This document shows positions 22,352-32,400 of a stretch of 64,000 nt of DNA, in pieces. The notes beneath the pieces were generated by a model that saw nothing but the letters and a program-made list of their open reading frames with translations, was not told the origin of the DNA and ran no database searches. The DNA is from Cololabis saira (lineage: Eukaryota; Chordata; Actinopteri; Beloniformes; Belonidae): assembly GCF_033807715.1 (NCBI RefSeq), contig NC_084591.1, forward strand, positions 32,979,090-33,043,089. Reading direction: 5' to 3'. Made by a program: the position numbers and the translations under genes. Within the stretch, counting starts at the first letter, position 1; each line of letters opens with the position of its first letter.

Positions 22352-23030
22352 CCATTGCTCATGGCTGAGCATAGGCCATCCACGACAGTCCGCCATCGCA
22401 CTCTGTTCTGGGCTGATCCTGCTGCTCCACTCCAGTTGGTGCCCAGACTTTTTAGCTTGGCTGCAGTGTCTTGCCTCGAGCTGTTGCGAGGCCGGCCTCT
22501 CTTCCTCTCTCCTTGTGGATTCCAAGTCAGAGTTTATCTTGTGATGCTGGATGCTGACTTCCTGAGGGTGAGTCCTATCCAACGCCACTTTCTCTGACGG
22601 ATTTGTTTGTCCACTGGGTCCTGTCCTGCCCTCTCCCACAGCTCTTAATTCCTGATCTTGTCTGGCCATCTAATGTTGTAGAGTCGCCTTAGGCAGGAGT
22701 TGATGAAGGTCTGGATCTTTTTCAACATTGTCTTTGTTGTTCTCCATGTTTCGCATCCATATAGTAGTACTGTCTTGATTAGATGTGAAGAGTCTAAGTT
22801 TGTTTTTTATACTTATCTCTTTGGATGCCCAGGTGTTTTTAAACATGGTAAATGCAGTTCTTGCTTTCCCAATTCTAGCTGTAACATCCCTGTCAGTCCC
22901 TCCCTTCTGGTCGATGATACTTCCCAAGTACACAAAGGATTCCACCTCCTTGATGGGCTCACCGCTGACTGTGACCGGTGCGTTGGCGGTGGTGTTGATC
23001 TTCATCAGTTCTGTCTTGTATCTGTCTAGG
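22352..23030 (-). pseudogene. Degenerate RTE-like reverse transcriptase fragment
   Basis: On the minus strand the frame reads VESFVYLGSIIDQKGGTDRD, then ARIGKARTAF and SIKNKLRLFTSN, as in the C-terminal part of RTE/BovB-type ORF2 proteins. After this the frame shifts and stops. The upstream reverse transcriptase core is missing. It is a dead LINE remnant. Confidence 0.7.
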
Positions 23031-23324
23031 TCAAGACAAAAAAAAAAAGACAGTCAATAGCTGAAGGTCGTTGCTTAATATTGTCGATCCTGTAAAGTCT
23101 GAGGATAAAAAAGAACAAACCCAGAAAATCCGACATCCAGAGAAAATACATGAATCGTAAGACTTAACTGTCAATCCATATTGTAAACTGGAATTTATTT
23201 ACATTCCCAGCTTTTTTGTACCACAAAAACCTTTTACACTAAAAATGTTAACGTGGAAGAGCCTCTAAAGAACTGATCGGTTCATGATATTTAACAAAAA
23301 GGCAGAATCTGACAGAAAACTGTA

Positions 23325-24096
23325 ACCTTGAGGATTTGTTTTTTGAGTGGTGTTGTGTCTTCTCATCTGACAAATGGTAGTGATGGTGGTGACGGTCTCC
23401 TCGGATGGAGTAAAAGATAACTTTTTTTGAGTTGATGTTAACTACACTGTTACATTAGAGCACTTAAACCCTCAGAAATAAAGCATTGGCTCCTGATAAT
23501 GCTTAAACGAATAGAGTGCTATAGTGCTATATTCTCCTGGATCCACCCCCACCACTGTTTTACACAACCATAGCACACTTAAAAATGTTAAATTAATGGT
23601 TCATAACAAAAGATGATTACACCTGATAGAGTTGGGGTTGCAGGAATATCAGTCCACATTTATTTTTATTTTTATTTTTAGGCAAAATTACCTTTAAAGG
23701 ACATACAAAGAACTCATTTATAGGTGTGGAAAAGGTACACCAGGGTTGACTCTTGTTTTTTTTTAGGTCAAGGCACCATTGCCTTTTCTTTAATTACATA
23801 ATAAGCACTGCTTTAACCTTCCATTTTTGAAATTTGCACCCTCAAAAGTTTCTCAAAAAAGCTTCTGATTCCTGCACGTTCTCACTGATTCACTGAGAAA
23901 CGCTTTATAGATTCCAATGGCAATGGTTTTAATAAAGCTGTATTTCTTATGAAACATTTAACTGTTAACTTCAATGTGAGTTGTTATTCAATTTTTATTT
24001 ATAAAGCATCTATTACAACGGAAGTTGTCTCTAGGGGCTTTCCAGAGACCAGAACATGACCTTCGAGCAATTATTACATAATCATAAACAATGGCA
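23325..24096 (+). repeat. Dispersed ~770-bp repeat, copy 1 (LINE-like)
   Basis: This segment is nearly identical to 32273-33031 in adam10 intron 2, differing by scattered substitutions and small indels. It has no terminal inverted repeats. The end segment (AAAGCATCTATTACAAC, then TTTCCAGAGACCAGAACATG) resembles widespread fish LINE 3' regions. Confidence 0.65.
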
Positions 24097-24099
24097 GGG

Positions 24100-24245
24100 T
24101 ATGCCTGTATGCCTGTGATGGACCGGCGATCTGTCCAGGTGTCCCCCTGCCTCCCATCTGTAATGAGTTGGGACGGGCTCCAGCAGAACCCCGTGACCTT
24201 GTTCGGGGTTAGGCGGGTATGGAAAATGGATGAATGGATGGATCT
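24100..24245 (+). mobile_element. LINE 3' end with GGAT tail
   Basis: GTGATGGACCGGCGATCTG, then GGACGGGCTCCAGCAG, runs into ATGGATGAATGGATGGAT. This matches a common fish non-LTR 3' end. A reverse-oriented relative lies at 25026-25181. Confidence 0.6.
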
Positions 24246-24699
24246 GTTCATCAGACAGTTTATAACCATCCTGCCCCCATCAGTTCCTTTGTGGAGCACC
24301 AATTCACAAGCAAAGGTACCTCAAAGTGTTTCAGATTCAATGCTTCAGGTAAATAAGGGACAATTTCTCCCTTTCCACACACATGGCCAAGCTTGTTGAT
24401 GCCTTTCAATTACAGCAAGAAAAACCCATAACGGTCACTCAAGTCATTTTCAACTCACAGAAGTAATAAACAGTAATTTACTGAACACTCATGTGACAAC
24501 AAAAGACAGAGCTGATGAAAGTGACCTGAACAAATCGCTTGGTGCCCCTCAAAAAGATTGAAAAGAATTTTACCGTAGTGAGACGTAAACTGAAGTGTGA
24601 CCTGTGGTTAGTGTCACGAGTGTCTTTAACCTGGCAGTCAGTGAAGTGGTTATTTAAAGGGTGAAATGTGTGATGTCCCCACTCTGAACGTGGACCAGA

Positions 24700-24960
24700 G
24701 AAAGCAAAGGCGAGAGCTGTCTGAGGAAATCAACATTACGGACAAACGTGTTGAAGGTGAAGGCTGGAAGGACATCTCCAGGCAGCTGGATGTTTAGGGT
24801 CAACCGGACGTTAGCAACCTCTCTGGGTGTGTCATTTGTAAGCCATGGGTCCAACAGGATAATTACTCAAAACATACAGCTAAAAATACCCAAGAATGAC
24901 TAAGAACAAAACACTGGACTATTGTGAGGTGTCCCTCTATGAGCCCTGATGTAAACAGCT
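24700..24960 (+). pseudogene. Tc1/mariner transposase relic
   Basis: One frame gives RRELSEEI, then GEGWKDISRQLDV and a stop, like the N-terminal helix-turn-helix of Tc1 transposases. About 75 bp later another frame gives QDNYSKHTAKNTQE, a stop, then LRTKHWTIVRCPSMSPDVN, matching the C-terminal DDE region (the D-x-x-KHT and PSxSPDxN motifs). The catalytic middle is deleted and several stops are present. Confidence 0.72.
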
Positions 24961-25025
24961 GGACAGCTGGAGCCCTTTGTTTTATTTTATTTCTAAATGA
25001 TTCTGTTAAACTTCAACTCAAAAGC

Positions 25026-25181
25026 AATGTCCATCCATCCATCGATCCATCCATCCATTATCTATACCCGCTTTATCCTTTGCAGGGTCACGGGGGTCTG
25101 CTGGAGCCTATCCCAGCCAATTTCAGGCAAAAGGTAGGGGTTACACCCTGGACAGGTCACCAGTCCATCGCAGAAAAGCAA
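25026..25181 (-). mobile_element. LINE 3' end with CCAT tail, reverse orientation
   Basis: A (CCAT)n run is followed by GCTTTATCCTTTGCAGGGTC and GCTGGAGCCTATCCCAGC, then ACCCTGGACAGGTCACCAG. This is the reverse complement of the family at 24100-24245. Confidence 0.6.
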
Positions 25182-25212
25182 TGTCTGATTTTATTTGTCA
25201 ATGTTTAGTAAG

Positions 25213-25377
25213 TTTTTTTTTTTATCTTGTCTGCACACATATTAATGATTGATACCATGAAGGTAGAAACCAAAGGTATATATATGTGCATTACTATATT
25301 TAATATATATACATATATATACGCATACATATGCATACACATACATAAATATACACATACAAACCCAGTGATTTTTT
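25213..25377 (-). repeat. Inverted copy of the fan1-intron repeat at 15390-15556
   Basis: The segment from TTGTCTGCACACATATTAAT to CAAACCCAGTGATTTT is the reverse complement of a piece inside the Harbinger element of fan1 intron 8. It includes the same TATATATGTGCATTACTAT and a homopolymer end. The family is not identified. Confidence 0.65.
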
Positions 25378-25562
25378 TTTTTTTTTTTTGGGGGGGAGGG
25401 GTGACGACATCCACTGCCAATCCAGGAAGCAGGAACACACGGAGACACGTCAAGCACTGGAAATCTGCAACAAAAAACCACAAACAAAACACGAAGTAAG
25501 TTAGTAGTAAGTTATTATTGAATAATACCTGTGATGATACACAAATGAAAACACAAAGTTAA

Positions 25563-26875
25563 AGGAGCATGAGGCTCCTTTTAAGAAATGAGACTCAATA
25601 GCGCCACCCTTCGCCACGACGGCCGTCGGGGGTACTGCAGCCAACAGCGAAGCCGGCACGGGAGAACGGGGAGAACGCGCATGCAGCGTTATGTGACGTC
25701 ACATCCGCAAGACAGCGCGGGAAATTCGGGCCCAGAATTGCAGCACATTTTGCAGCACACAGCCTGTTCAAGGCAACGGAGAGATACACTATGTCAGTGA
25801 TTCTTAACCATAGGGCCGCGGCCCACACTTGGGCCGCGAGCGCCACCTAGTGGGCCGCAAAAATAATTCAGTTTTGTACGTGTGGGCCGTTGGGGCCGCA
25901 GGACTGCATAGCAACTCCCGACCAAATGAGGAGAAGAAGACACTCAGCTAGCTGTACGTGTAATAGTAAGAGAAATGGTGTGTATTTACAGAGTAAATCC
26001 TTCATTTTGCACAGAGTAGGTTTAGATCCACCAGGATCAGGGATCGATTACTTGGCCCAGAGCGAGCGAGCGCGGCGTGATCATTTATCCTGACGCGTCC
26101 CCGCGGCCGGGGAGGTCGGCTGAGGCTGCCGCTCGGGCGGCTCCGTCGTTACTGGTGAAAGATGGTAGATGTAGACGCGTGGGCTGTCGTGTCTGCTGGA
26201 CTGGACTGTTCGGGCTTTCTCAAAAGCATGGGAAAGTGACTCTGCTGCAGCGCGACCAGAGAGCTGCGGTGCTGGCTCTGCCCGTCGCAGCTGATCAGGC
26301 TCAGATGAAACCCGACACACTGAGTCCTGACAACTTATTAATGTAAATAACTTAAAGTAAAATCAAACTAAGTTTTGTCCTTGCTCTATTTTTAAATATG
26401 CACACTTGTATGCTTGTGTGTGTGTTGTAAGGCGGCGCTCCGTGTGTGTAGACGGCGCCTTTCCACACGGCGCGCCGTGTGTGTGTTTTAAATCCAGAAA
26501 TGACACACACAAAACTGAGGGAGCGTCTTTCCACACGGCGCCCGTATGGTCGTCAAAATACGGTAATTAGGTTGACTATATACAGAGATGAGAAACGTAA
26601 CAGGTGGAAAGGAAAGTTCAACCCGGAATGGACAGATTCATCCTGGTTCAGTCTTCCCACTGGGACAAAAACAGTGTCTCATACGTTCAGAGACCGTGGC
26701 GTTCAAAGTGCAAAAGTGAAACGCCACTGAAACAAAACACAAAGTTTAGCCCTCTAGTCACTAGAGGGCTCATTGTTTTTGGTTTGGAACGCTTCATCTG
26801 ACATTATTACTAGAAAACTTAAAACATATACGAATTTTTTTCATAAATCCTGCCTCAATCCTGCCTCATGCTCCT
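25563..26875. mobile_element. Second piggyBac-type family, one copy
   Basis: TTAA (25559-25562 and 26876-26879) flanks inverted ends AGGAGCATGAGGC and GCCTCATGCTCCT. The family differs from the AGGGGACC family. Inside, at about 25797, CAGTGATTCTTAACCATAGG resembles a hAT/Charlie terminus and is followed by GC-rich sequence. A matching right end was not found, so that inner piece is probably truncated. Confidence 0.72.
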
Positions 26876-27480
26876 TTAATAGTAATGAGGGCATATGCGT
26901 GAATGAAGAGTAAAGGAAACAGAATGGGTAAACTCGTGTAGTCTCATTATTTCAGGTCATCATTATCCTCAAATGCTTTAACAAAGACCACTGAAATTTT
27001 CTTTGGATCTTGAAGACGTCTCATCTTCCATCGAGAAGGCAGCTTCAGTTCAAACAGACTGGTGGGGACTTTTAGGGGACCTTGAGTCAGCTCTTTACTT
27101 ACTTTACTATAGATTTCTGGGGCATGTCCCATGATGCGAGGGTACTTTCCTTAGTCTGGTCCTCAAAGGTTTGTGTCAAATGTACGTTGGTTTAATTTAT
27201 CGGCTTTTGGATGCATCTGCATCTGTAATGGTGGCTGCAGGATGTGCACATCTCTTTTCTTTTTTTTTAATGAATGAATGAATGCTGCATCTTTAATTAC
27301 AATTAGACAGCGCAAGATCAAGCACAAAATACAGATATGAAAGAGACAATCCAAACAGATAAATAAATAAAATTAACAAAGACAAGAAATAAACATAAAT
27401 TATAAAGAGAAAATGAATGTATAGAAATAAAAACAACAGGGAATAAACAAAAAAGTAAATAAGTTTGCGAGAGCAAGTTT

Positions 27481-28192
27481 CATGTAAGGCAAGGCAAGTT
27501 TATTTGTATTGCACAATTCAACACAAGGCCATTCAAAGTGCTTTACATCAACATTAAAAGCAGCAAGACAATTAAACAGTAACAAGTCAATTAAAAAGGG
27601 AAATAGTAGAATAGTAGAAGTCATAATACGATACAATGAAATAAAATAGAATAAATAACAAATAAAATGAAATACAATTATAAGAAGAGAGGTAAAATAA
27701 TAAAAGGTAAAATAATAAAAAGCACAAGTTGTTAAAAAGTAAGGGCAGTAGAGTACAGCAGGTAAGTATTACCTGCTCTACCCTGCTAGTAATGTTTTTA
27801 ACCCTGATTTAAAGGATCTACAGTTGGAGCAGACCTCAGGTCTACAGGAAGTTTGTTCCACCGGTGAGGAGCAGAATAACTGAACGCTGCCTCACCTTGC
27901 TTGGTTCTGGTTCTTGGGACACACAACAAACCAGATCCAGATGAACCTCAGGGGTCTGGGAGATTCATAGGGAACTAACAGATCAACCATGAATTTTGGT
28001 CCAAGACCATTCAGATCTTTGTAGACCAGCAGTAAGATTTTAAACTCTTATCTTTTGACTCACTGGAAGCCAGTGTAGTGATTTCATGACCGGTGTAATG
28101 TGGTCCAGTTTCCTGGTGTTTTGTAAGGACTCTGGCGTCCTTACAAAACAAGTAAACGGATTTAGCGATTTACAGATGCTGATGGTCTGTAG
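27481..28192 (-). mobile_element. Rex1/CR1-like LINE 3' region
   Basis: Reverse-strand reading near 28040-28140 gives LDHITPVMKSLHWLPVSQKI, the typical C-terminal motif of Rex1/jockey-type reverse transcriptases. The left side has AAGGCAAGTTTATTTGTATT and TTCAAAGTGCTTTACAT, a common 3' end. The element is interrupted at 28207 by an L1 and may resume after 28904. Confidence 0.65.
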
Positions 28193-28206
28193 AACCTTTG
28201 TGTTTT

Positions 28207-28889
28207 TCTTTTTTTTACATATGTTTATTGACGTTTTTTTCAGAATGTACATGTATACAAGGCATATATAAACATAATTAGAACAATGGTAAACCCACCC
28301 CCAGCTTCTCACTTCACAATAGTTATAGAAAGAAATACAAAAAAGAGATTGCAGACCAATATAAATCTCAGTCCATATTACATAGTGCAATTCCATGCAA
28401 ACACAATAGAGATAAAAAAAAATAAAAATAAAAAACAGCAACTGTACAGACATCAGAGCATTATTAACCAGAGTATCAAGTCAGTGTAGAGCAGAGCACA
28501 TAGTTCTATCTCCGGTAGCAGATAGAATTATAGATTGAATAAATAATGAAATTTCCAATTTACCGGTAATCTAAATATGAATATAGATCACCCTTACAGG
28601 ATGTGTCAGGAGGAAAGTAAAGAATCAAGGGTTTGTTGCCGGTCAGTTTTTCCTAAGAACTTTAGGAAAAGGCTCCAGATTTTATAAAATTCACCAGGCT
28701 TACGCCTTAGACTATAAGTCAGCTTCTCTAATGCCAGACAGGACGATAATTCTTTAAGCCAATGACTGATGTGGGGGCATGACATATTTTTCCAGTATAT
28801 AGCAATCAGACGCTTTGTGTGGATGAGGCAGATATTGATCAATGTAATTTCATGTTTTTTTAAGAGAAGATTTGCAGGGTAGAGGCCTA
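28207..28889 (-). mobile_element. 5'-truncated L1/Tx1-like LINE inserted in the Rex1-like element
   Basis: It is flanked by a 14-bp duplication AACCTTTGTGTTTT (28193-28206 and 28890-28903). A T-rich left end is the reversed poly-A tail. The minus strand encodes an L1 ORF2 C-terminus with IYWKNMSCPHISHWLKEL and EFYKIWSLFLKFL. It is 683 bp long. Confidence 0.85.
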
Positions 28890-29021
28890 AACCTTTGTGT
28901 TTTCCGACGAAGAGATTGTTCTCATATATTGTTCAAATTCCTTTGTTCCTTTGTTTATATTCATGTACAGAAAATGGGCAGCTAATTATATGTGTATGTA
29001 TGCATGTGTATATGTATATAT

Positions 29022-29125
29022 ATATATATCCATCCATCCATCCATCGTCTGCCGCTTTATCCGTTCCCGGGTCGCGGGGGCAGCAGCCTCAGCAGAGATG
29101 CCCAGACTTCCTTCTGTATATATAT
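29022..29125 (-). mobile_element. Short LINE 3' fragment with CATC tail
   Basis: CCATCCATCCATCCATCGTC, then GCCGCTTTATCCGTTCCCGG and GTCGCGGGGGCAGCAGCC, matches a frequent fish retrotransposon 3' end in reverse orientation, next to an AT-rich tract. Confidence 0.5.
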
Positions 29126-29206
29126 ACACCTCTCAGACCATGACAGAGGTGTCATTAAACCTGTTGTAAGTTGATGTACCATCACAATGACTCTGGAAAT
29201 ATTATA

Positions 29207-29448
29207 TTAAGGTTGAAAAGTTACATAGTGCTGCTTTAAAGTAAAAAGAGTTGAGGGGATGTGCACATTTCTCCTGCTGAGTGAGGTTTTGGGCGTGGGT
29301 CTGTGTCCAGGCCTCCAGGGAGGAGCGCCTTCTTCCCTGCGCGTGACGTCACGACGCAGGAGCTGGAGGAGGCGATGAGAGGAAGCTGCGATAAACACGG
29401 AGGGCGGCTGCGCCTGTCTCTGTAGGACAATACCTCCATGGTCTAGCG
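29207..29448 (+). promoter_or_regulatory. adam10 proximal promoter / 5' UTR
   Basis: This GC-rich, CpG-containing stretch directly precedes the adam10 start, with a palindrome TGACGTCACG at 29344 (CRE-like TGACGTCA). A two-codon upstream ORF, ATG GTC TAG, lies at 29438-29446, two bases before the main ATG. The transcription start cannot be placed by eye. Confidence 0.5.
29438..29446 (+). promoter_or_regulatory. Minimal upstream ORF before adam10
   Basis: ATG GTC TAG encodes Met-Val-stop and ends two bases before the main start codon at 29449. Its context is CTCCATGG. Ribosomes terminating here could reinitiate or be delayed at the main start. Translational repression by the mammalian ADAM10 5' UTR is known, but this particular element has not been tested as far as I know. 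Confidence 0.6.
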
Positions 29449-32400
29449 ATGGATCTGGCACACACGCTGCTGCTCAAGGTCTTCCTGCTCGTGTATTTGC
29501 TCAACTACACTCACGGTGAGTGAGTGAGGGGGCTGTTTTGAGGGAGAAACCGTGTCGGACTGTGGTGAATTTCTGCAGAGCGCTGCGGCTGCGAGGAGCA
29601 GGATCCCCCCGCTAGCCCGGGAGCTAACGGGAGCTAGCGGGGGTTAATAGGAGAGCTAGCGGGGGAGCTAACGGATGCTAACGGGAGCTAACGGATGCTA
29701 GTGGAAGTTAATGGGAGATCCAACGGCGGAGCTATCGGCGGCTAGCGGGCTCGGCGGGCCCTGCTTGTTGTGGGGACCGACTGCACCCTTTTCCCCGTCC
29801 TAACTTCACACCACAGCAGGACGCGTGGGAGGGATGCTGGCACGAACCCACGCAGCTTTCCGTTATAAACCGCGTCCGCTGAGTTGTCGTGGTGTGTTGT
29901 CACCGGCTGCAGCGCAGTGATTCGGGCCGGTTCCGTTGTTATGGTTCGGGCAGTTCGCCGACAGCCATTGTTGGGAGCTCCGTGCTAACGGGTGATTTAT
30001 GGTTCTGCGTTACACCGACGCAGAGCCTACGCCGTAGGGATGCGCGTCGCCGCGTAACCCTACGCCGTCGGTTTAACGCAGAACCATAAATCAGACATAA
30101 CGGGTTCATCCAAACCTGCACCACGTCCGTTTACCCACGATTTAAAACATCCTTTTGTTGCTGAGGTTTCCTGTGGTCAGGGTCTTCTGTCGTGTGTTTT
30201 AGGGTCGGTACTGTGTTGTAGCAGATGTTCTGTAGGTCCCGTGTTTTGAAAAACACTTTCGCACTGCGTTTTCCTCCTGCTTTACTTGTTGTTTATTAAA
30301 ATCTTCTTTCATGTAGATTGTTTTCCACTTAGACGTGTTAAAATGATGTCTTTGCATTGCCCAGGTTTTGTAGCAGTGTTGTGATTTCACTGCTACAGTC
30401 ACAGCCTTTCGCTTCTCACAGTCGCCTCAATGAAAAATTTAATGTTACGACCTAAATATTTAAGGGATATATAAATATATACTGCTTATTAACGGAAAAG
30501 TGGGGAAAGCCTGGTCTACTTATCCATGCTCGTTGTAGTTTTATTGTATTCAGCTAAACATTGCTCACTACTTAGACGTAATGACGTACTAGGGAGTCCT
30601 AATTAGATGTACTTTACTGGAAATACTGTCTTTTGAGCTGTGGATATTTGGAGCAGTTATCTTGCTCTTGCAGATACTATATTAGGGCTCATTTTCATAG
30701 AAAAAGAAAAATTACCATGAAGAATAAACTCTTGTATCTGCTTTAAAACGGAGTGCATCAAACTGTTTTCCAGAATAACTCAAAATCTTACCAGGAATAT
30801 TTGTCTTATTTCTAGTTAAAATGTCTCATTTTTAGTCAGAAAATCTCATTACACTTAAAACAAGAGTCATTACCAAAAAAAATAACTTGTTATTTGACAA
30901 TTTTCAACTGTTTCAAGTAAATTTTCACTTGAAATAAGTAGAAGAATCTGCCAGTGGGACAAGATTTATCTTCTCATTACAAGCAAAAAAATCAGAATTT
31001 TTCTACTTATTTTAAGTGAAAATCTACTTGAAAAAGGTAAAAATTGTTGTTTTTTTCCAGTGATGAGTCTTGTTTTAAGTGTAATGAGATTTTTTTGACT
31101 AAAAATGAGACATTTTAACTAGAAATCAGACAAATATTCTCGTTAAGATTTTGAGTTTTTGCAGTGAAAACAGTTGTTTAAATGGGTGGAGATCAAGAAT
31201 GTTCTTCCTCCAAACCCACCACCTACTCCAAGTGTTGAGATAATTATGCTGTGATTCTGGGGGCTGTCGTTGAGCGCAGCTCCAAAGCTGGCATTCATTG
31301 GATTTGCATAGATTTAGCTCAACAGTCAAAACGCAGACCATGCTGATTTACTGTCCATTTCCATCATTTTAATCCTCCATGTCAAATATCTTCAGCTAGA
31401 CTATCCGCACACATGCAGTGAACATTATTAACTCAGAAATCCATTAGTGAAGCATTCACTTAGAAATGTAAGTACCCCAGAAGCATTTATGTGGGTAACT
31501 GTCAAAAAATAAGGATGACATGTATTTACACCAAGACTACATTTATTTAAAAAGGAAAAAGATGCTTGCAGACAACTGGGACCGCAGTGTTATTTTCTTT
31601 AACAGGTGTTCCTCTGTTCTTTTTGGACAGGACACTACAGGAATCCTTTGAACAAGTACATCCGTCATTATGAAGGCTTGTCCTACGACACAGAGCTTGT
31701 TCACAGCAAACATCAGAGGGCCAAGAGGGCACTCTCTCATGAAGACAAGTTTCTTCATTTAGATTTTCACGCCCATGGAAGGTTTGTGAATAATTATTAT
31801 TGTTATTATTATCATTTATTTGTGGTTGTTTTTACCTAATTCCACAATGTCTCTTTATTTGTTTAATTAAGCCCCTTGAAAGATGGACTGTTTTTGATTT
31901 AGCAAGTGACAAGTGAATGTGACGTTCAGTCAATATTGCAATGGTAAATGTACTCGGTCAGACCTACTAGGACATACTTTTATATATTCTGTTCTGATGA
32001 ATCTTATACATTGCTCTTTTAATGAAATAAAAAACCAAGGCTGTTCTCTTCTGATGTTTCACAAACAATAACCAGATGAATTTTTCTGCAACCAACTGTA
32101 CTTAAATCAACAAAATGAAACTGCTGCAAATCCTTCGAGCTGCAGTTCTTCTCTCCCTGGTTATGAAGAAAATACATATTTTCCAATTCTCCCATCCTCC
32201 CCTATTTCAACACAATGCAACATGCTTGTTACATTTACATGAATTTCTATTTGAACGGTTTGTTATGAGAAAACTGTAACCTTGAGGATTTGCATCGTTA
32301 TTTGAGTGGTGTTGTGTCTTCTCATCTGACAAATGGTAGTGATGGTGGTGACGGTCTCCTCGGATGGAGTAAAAGATAACTTTTTTTGAGTTGATGTTAA

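Larger units (their letters stand above)
19035..29448. other. fan1-adam10 intergenic region, repeat-dense
   Basis: Ten kilobases separate two same-strand genes. Almost all identifiable content is mobile DNA, annotated separately: a SINE split by a composite hAT, two piggyBac families, RTE-like, Rex1-like and L1 fragments, and a Tc1 relic. I see no host gene. The last 240 bp before adam10 is GC-rich and is the likely promoter. Confidence 0.6.
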
